Positions 62,530 through 64,000 of a stretch of DNA of 64,000 nt are shown in pieces. The translations under genes were made by a program, and so were the position numbers. The stretch comes from Alicyclobacillus acidiphilus NBRC 100859 (GTDB lineage: Bacteria; Bacillota; Bacilli; Alicyclobacillales; Alicyclobacillaceae), in the NCBI RefSeq assembly GCF_001544355.1, contig NZ_BCQI01000001.1, positions 124,001 to 188,000 of the forward strand, in the 5' to 3' direction. Every line of letters begins with the position of its first letter. Position 1 is the stretch's first letter. The notes under the pieces were generated by a model. It did not search any database. It was not told the DNA's origin and saw only the letters and a list, made by a program, of their open reading frames with translations.

Positions 62530-62874
62530 TTACCGCCGAATTTCCTTGATACGCGCTGCCTTGCCGGAACGGCCGCGTAGGTAGTGCAACTTCGCGCGGC
62601 GAACCTTGCCGTGACGAGTCACTTCGATTTTATCGATCTTCGGCGAGTGAAGCGGGAATGTACGTTCCACGCCTACGCCGTACGATACTTTCCGCACGGT
62701 GTATGTGGCACTGATTCCACTTCCCCGGCGGCGAATGACGACGCCTTCGAACACCTGAATGCGCTCGCGCTGACCCTCGCGCACTTTCACGTGTACGCGA
62801 ACCGTATCGCCCGGACGAAACTCCGGGATATCCGAACGGATTTGGTCTTCCACCACTGAACGTAGTAAGTTCAT
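62530..62874 (-). CDS. rplS: 50S ribosomal protein L19
   Basis: A 114-residue large-subunit protein near the 30S-50S interface. Signatures are [40 protein letters not shown] and a basic C-terminus [20 protein letters not shown]. The ATG at 62874 lies 7 bases after AAGGAGG; an upstream in-frame extension to 62973 runs through the promoter. Its own promoter and terminator make it monocistronic here. Confidence 0.97.
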   Translation of the reverse strand: MNLLRSVVEDQIRSDIPEFRPGDTVRVHVKVREGQRERIQVFEGVVIRRRGSGISATYTVRKVSYGVGVERTFPLHSPKIDKIEVTRHGKVRRAKLHYLRGRSGKAARIKEIRR

Positions 62875-62943
62875 GGCTAGACCTCCTTCCCACAAGTGTT
62901 CATGTCCACTTTCTCGACAGAGGACCACTGTAATCACCGAAGC

Positions 62944-62973
62944 ATTGTAACACAGGGATCCCCCGGCCGACAA
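62944..62973 (-). promoter_or_regulatory. Promoter of rplS
   Basis: On the minus strand TTGTCG (complement of 62968-62973) and TACAAT (complement of 62944-62949) are 18 bases apart. The 60-70-base leader that follows could hold an L19 autoregulatory leader, but I do not recognise its structure with certainty. Confidence 0.6.
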
Positions 62974-63006
62974 TATCGCAGGACGCTCCTCTTTAAAAAG
63001 ACTTAC

Positions 63007-63039
63007 AAAAAGACCCCGATTGGTATCCCAACCGAGGTC
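63007..63039 (-). terminator. Rho-independent terminator of the riboswitch unit
   Basis: On the minus strand a 12-bp stem (63028-63039 with 63012-63023, two G-U pairs, loop 4) is followed by TTTTT (complement of 63007-63011) and another T-run further on. It closes the small-ORF transcript before the rplS promoter. Confidence 0.9.
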
Positions 63040-63100
63040 TCCAAGCGTAGGTCTACAGAGTCTAACAGCAAGATCCGAACATTGCCAACACGCTCATCGA

Positions 63101-63265
63101 TTAATTGAACTGCTCAGGACGTTCATCTGTACGGCGGATGGCATTGGACGACACTGATTCTGCTTCCGACTTGATTGAGTTCTGCCGAACGAATTGCTTA
63201 AGCGCATACTTGATTTCCAAATCCCGTACATACTCTGGCAACTCAGGTTTCAACATCGTCAACAT
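63101..63265 (-). CDS. Small protein of unknown function behind a c-di-AMP riboswitch
   Basis: A 54-residue ORF I do not recognise, starting MLTMLKPELPEYVRDLEIKY and ending DERPEQFN. It has a hydrophilic, partly amphipathic helical character with no membrane segment, signal peptide or cysteine. The start is ambiguous: AAGGAG precedes an ATG at 63265 by 4 bases and a TTG at 63262 by 7; in-frame GTG 63268 and TTG 63289 also exist. The base composition is more A+T-rich than neighbouring genes. A promoter and a ydaO-type riboswitch lie upstream and a strong terminator downstream, so it is the only candidate product of that transcript. Confidence 0.5.
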   Translation of the reverse strand: MLTMLKPELPEYVRDLEIKYALKQFVRQNSIKSEAESVSSNAIRRTDERPEQFN

Positions 63266-63329
63266 CACTCTCCTTGACTGAAATAGCAAATCTCAGCCAA
63301 GTTCCCTTCTGGATCATGCGATTGTCCTA

Positions 63330-63440
63330 CAACGCTTACGGAGTTAGCTGTCGGGTTCGGGTGTAGGCGACCCTACGCAAACTGCGATTCACCCCAAAAA
63401 CTTGGTTCCTCCGCTTCCAAAAACGGAACTCAGCGATGAG
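63330..63440 (-). promoter_or_regulatory. c-di-AMP riboswitch (ydaO-yuaA type)
   Basis: On the minus strand the sequence shows CGCTGAGTTCCG at the 5' side, GGGGTGAATCGCAGT in the middle and CCGAACCCGACAGCTAACTC followed by CGTAAGCG at the 3' side. The ends CGCT and AGCG pair as P1. The GGGTGAATC and CCCGACAGCTAAC blocks are diagnostic for the class and closely match the copy at 52405-52527. No intrinsic terminator is seen between the aptamer and the ORF start, 65 bases downstream. Confidence 0.92.
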
Positions 63441-63450
63441 TTGCAAGTTC

Positions 63451-63479
63451 ATTGTATGCCATTACGTGAAAATCGGCAA
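63451..63479 (-). promoter_or_regulatory. Promoter of the riboswitch/small-ORF unit
   Basis: On the minus strand TTGCCG (complement of 63474-63479) and TACAAT (complement of 63451-63456) are separated by 17 bases. The predicted transcription start is near 63444, right at the 5' edge of the riboswitch. Confidence 0.65.
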
Positions 63480-63524
63480 CCAATCATCCAATTTTCACCA
63501 ACCAATCGTCCGGAGATGGCCTTG

Positions 63525-64000
63525 TTAATTCGCGCCACGCTCAAGCTGTTGAACGAGTGTGGACGGAATTTGCATCTGCGCGACCGTAGGCTGATCAATC
63601 GCGGAAAACAGCGTTGTCGTCGACGTCAGCATCGGACCTACGTTGTTCACCATGTTGACCGACTGAGTTTGCACTTGGCGCAGATAACCCGATGTCTGCC
63701 CCACGTAAAACACGTATTCAACCCCGCTTGCCGTGTCGTTGAGCGTCTTCGCCGAACTCCCCACCGCGTCGGCGAGGAAAGCAGGCAACGGCGCCATGCC
63801 GTTGGGAACCGTTACTCGATAGACATTGCAGTACTCGTCCATGACATACGTCTGATTCATCTCATCCAATTTATAGCCTTGCTTCATGGCTTGTTCAATG
63901 ACGTCCGCGTAACCTTGGTACGCGTCGAGATTCTGCAGAGGCTGCATCTTAATCCAAGTGCCGTTGTCTTCCTGATATGCGACCTGACCCTGCTGATACA
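63525..64000 (-). CDS. Unrecognised protein, C-terminal part (cut by window edge)
   Basis: The frame is open from the window edge to a TAA at 63525, giving at least 158 residues without a start in view. Visible segments are VAYQEDNGTWIKMQPLQNLD, VIEQAMKQGYKLDEMNQTYV and VEYVFYVGQTSGYLRQVQTQ. Aromatic Gly/Asp strands and the WIKMQPL segment recall LppX/LolA-like secreted lipoproteins of Bacillales, such as DUF6612, but I cannot see the N-terminus or a lipobox. It ends about 45 bases before the promoter of the riboswitch unit, without an obvious terminator. Confidence 0.55.
   Translation of the reverse strand, partial: YQQGQVAYQEDNGTWIKMQPLQNLDAYQGYADVIEQAMKQGYKLDEMNQTYVMDEYCNVYRVTVPNGMAPLPAFLADAVGSSAKTLNDTASGVEYVFYVGQTSGYLRQVQTQSVNMVNNVGPMLTSTTTLFSAIDQPTVAQMQIPSTLVQQLERGAN

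Noticed and set aside
1-64000. tRNA, rRNA or other structured RNA genes
   Set aside because: No cloverleaf or rRNA signature was noticed on either strand apart from the two c-di-AMP riboswitches; short RNAs without strong motifs could be missed by eye.

Overview
The window is a contiguous piece of a Gram-positive (Firmicutes, Bacillales-type) chromosome of moderately high G+C. The gene order is that of the Bacillus nusA-to-rplS segment. The protein sequences, the heavy use of TTG and GTG starts behind strong AGGAGG ribosome binding sites, and a stalk-like pseudogene suggest a member of the Alicyclobacillus group, but the genus is an inference. Almost every gene lies on the minus strand, so the biological reading order runs from about 64000 down to 1. 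Only typA, a MYG1-family gene and comM are on the plus strand. No rRNA, tRNA, CRISPR array, prophage or complete insertion sequence was seen.

In reading order, 64000-61000 holds the end of an unrecognised gene, a c-di-AMP (ydaO-type) riboswitch unit with its own promoter, a 54-residue ORF and a terminator, then rplS, rbgA and rnhB. 60746-57067 holds ylqG and ylqH (a FliK-like and FlhB-C-like pair), yraN, comM on the opposite strand and a small membrane protein. 56878-50342 holds sucCD, dprA, an inserted cell-wall block (an L,D-transpeptidase and a c-di-AMP-riboswitch-controlled LysM/SleB hydrolase) with a MYG1-like gene, and topA. 48163-43992 holds trmFO, xerC, hslV and hslU.

From 43772 to 17750 runs a nearly complete fla/che operon: flgB-flgC-fliE-fliF-fliG-fliH-fliI-fliJ-motE-fliK-flgD-(TIGR02530 type)-flgE-swrD-fliL-fliM-fliY-cheY-fliO-fliP-fliQ-fliR-flhB-flhA-flhF-flhG-cheB-cheA-cheW-cheC-cheD-swrB-like. 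It builds the basal body, export gate and hook, and carries the chemotaxis core. Three expected items are missing: codY before flgB, sigD between cheD and the swrB-like gene, and the receiver domain of CheB.

17555-10613 holds rpsB, tsf, pyrH, frr, uppS, cdsA, dxr and rseP (translation, nucleotide, lipid-carrier and membrane functions), followed by polC. Between polC and rimP-nusA sits an atypical block of pheA, a decayed secreted-protein gene, a patch of palindromic and G-rich tandem repeats, tal and typA. The proS gene usual between rseP and polC is absent. The most novel-looking item is the promoter-riboswitch-small-ORF-terminator unit at 63479-63006; the repeat patch, the receiver-less CheB and the YlqG/YlqH pair come next.
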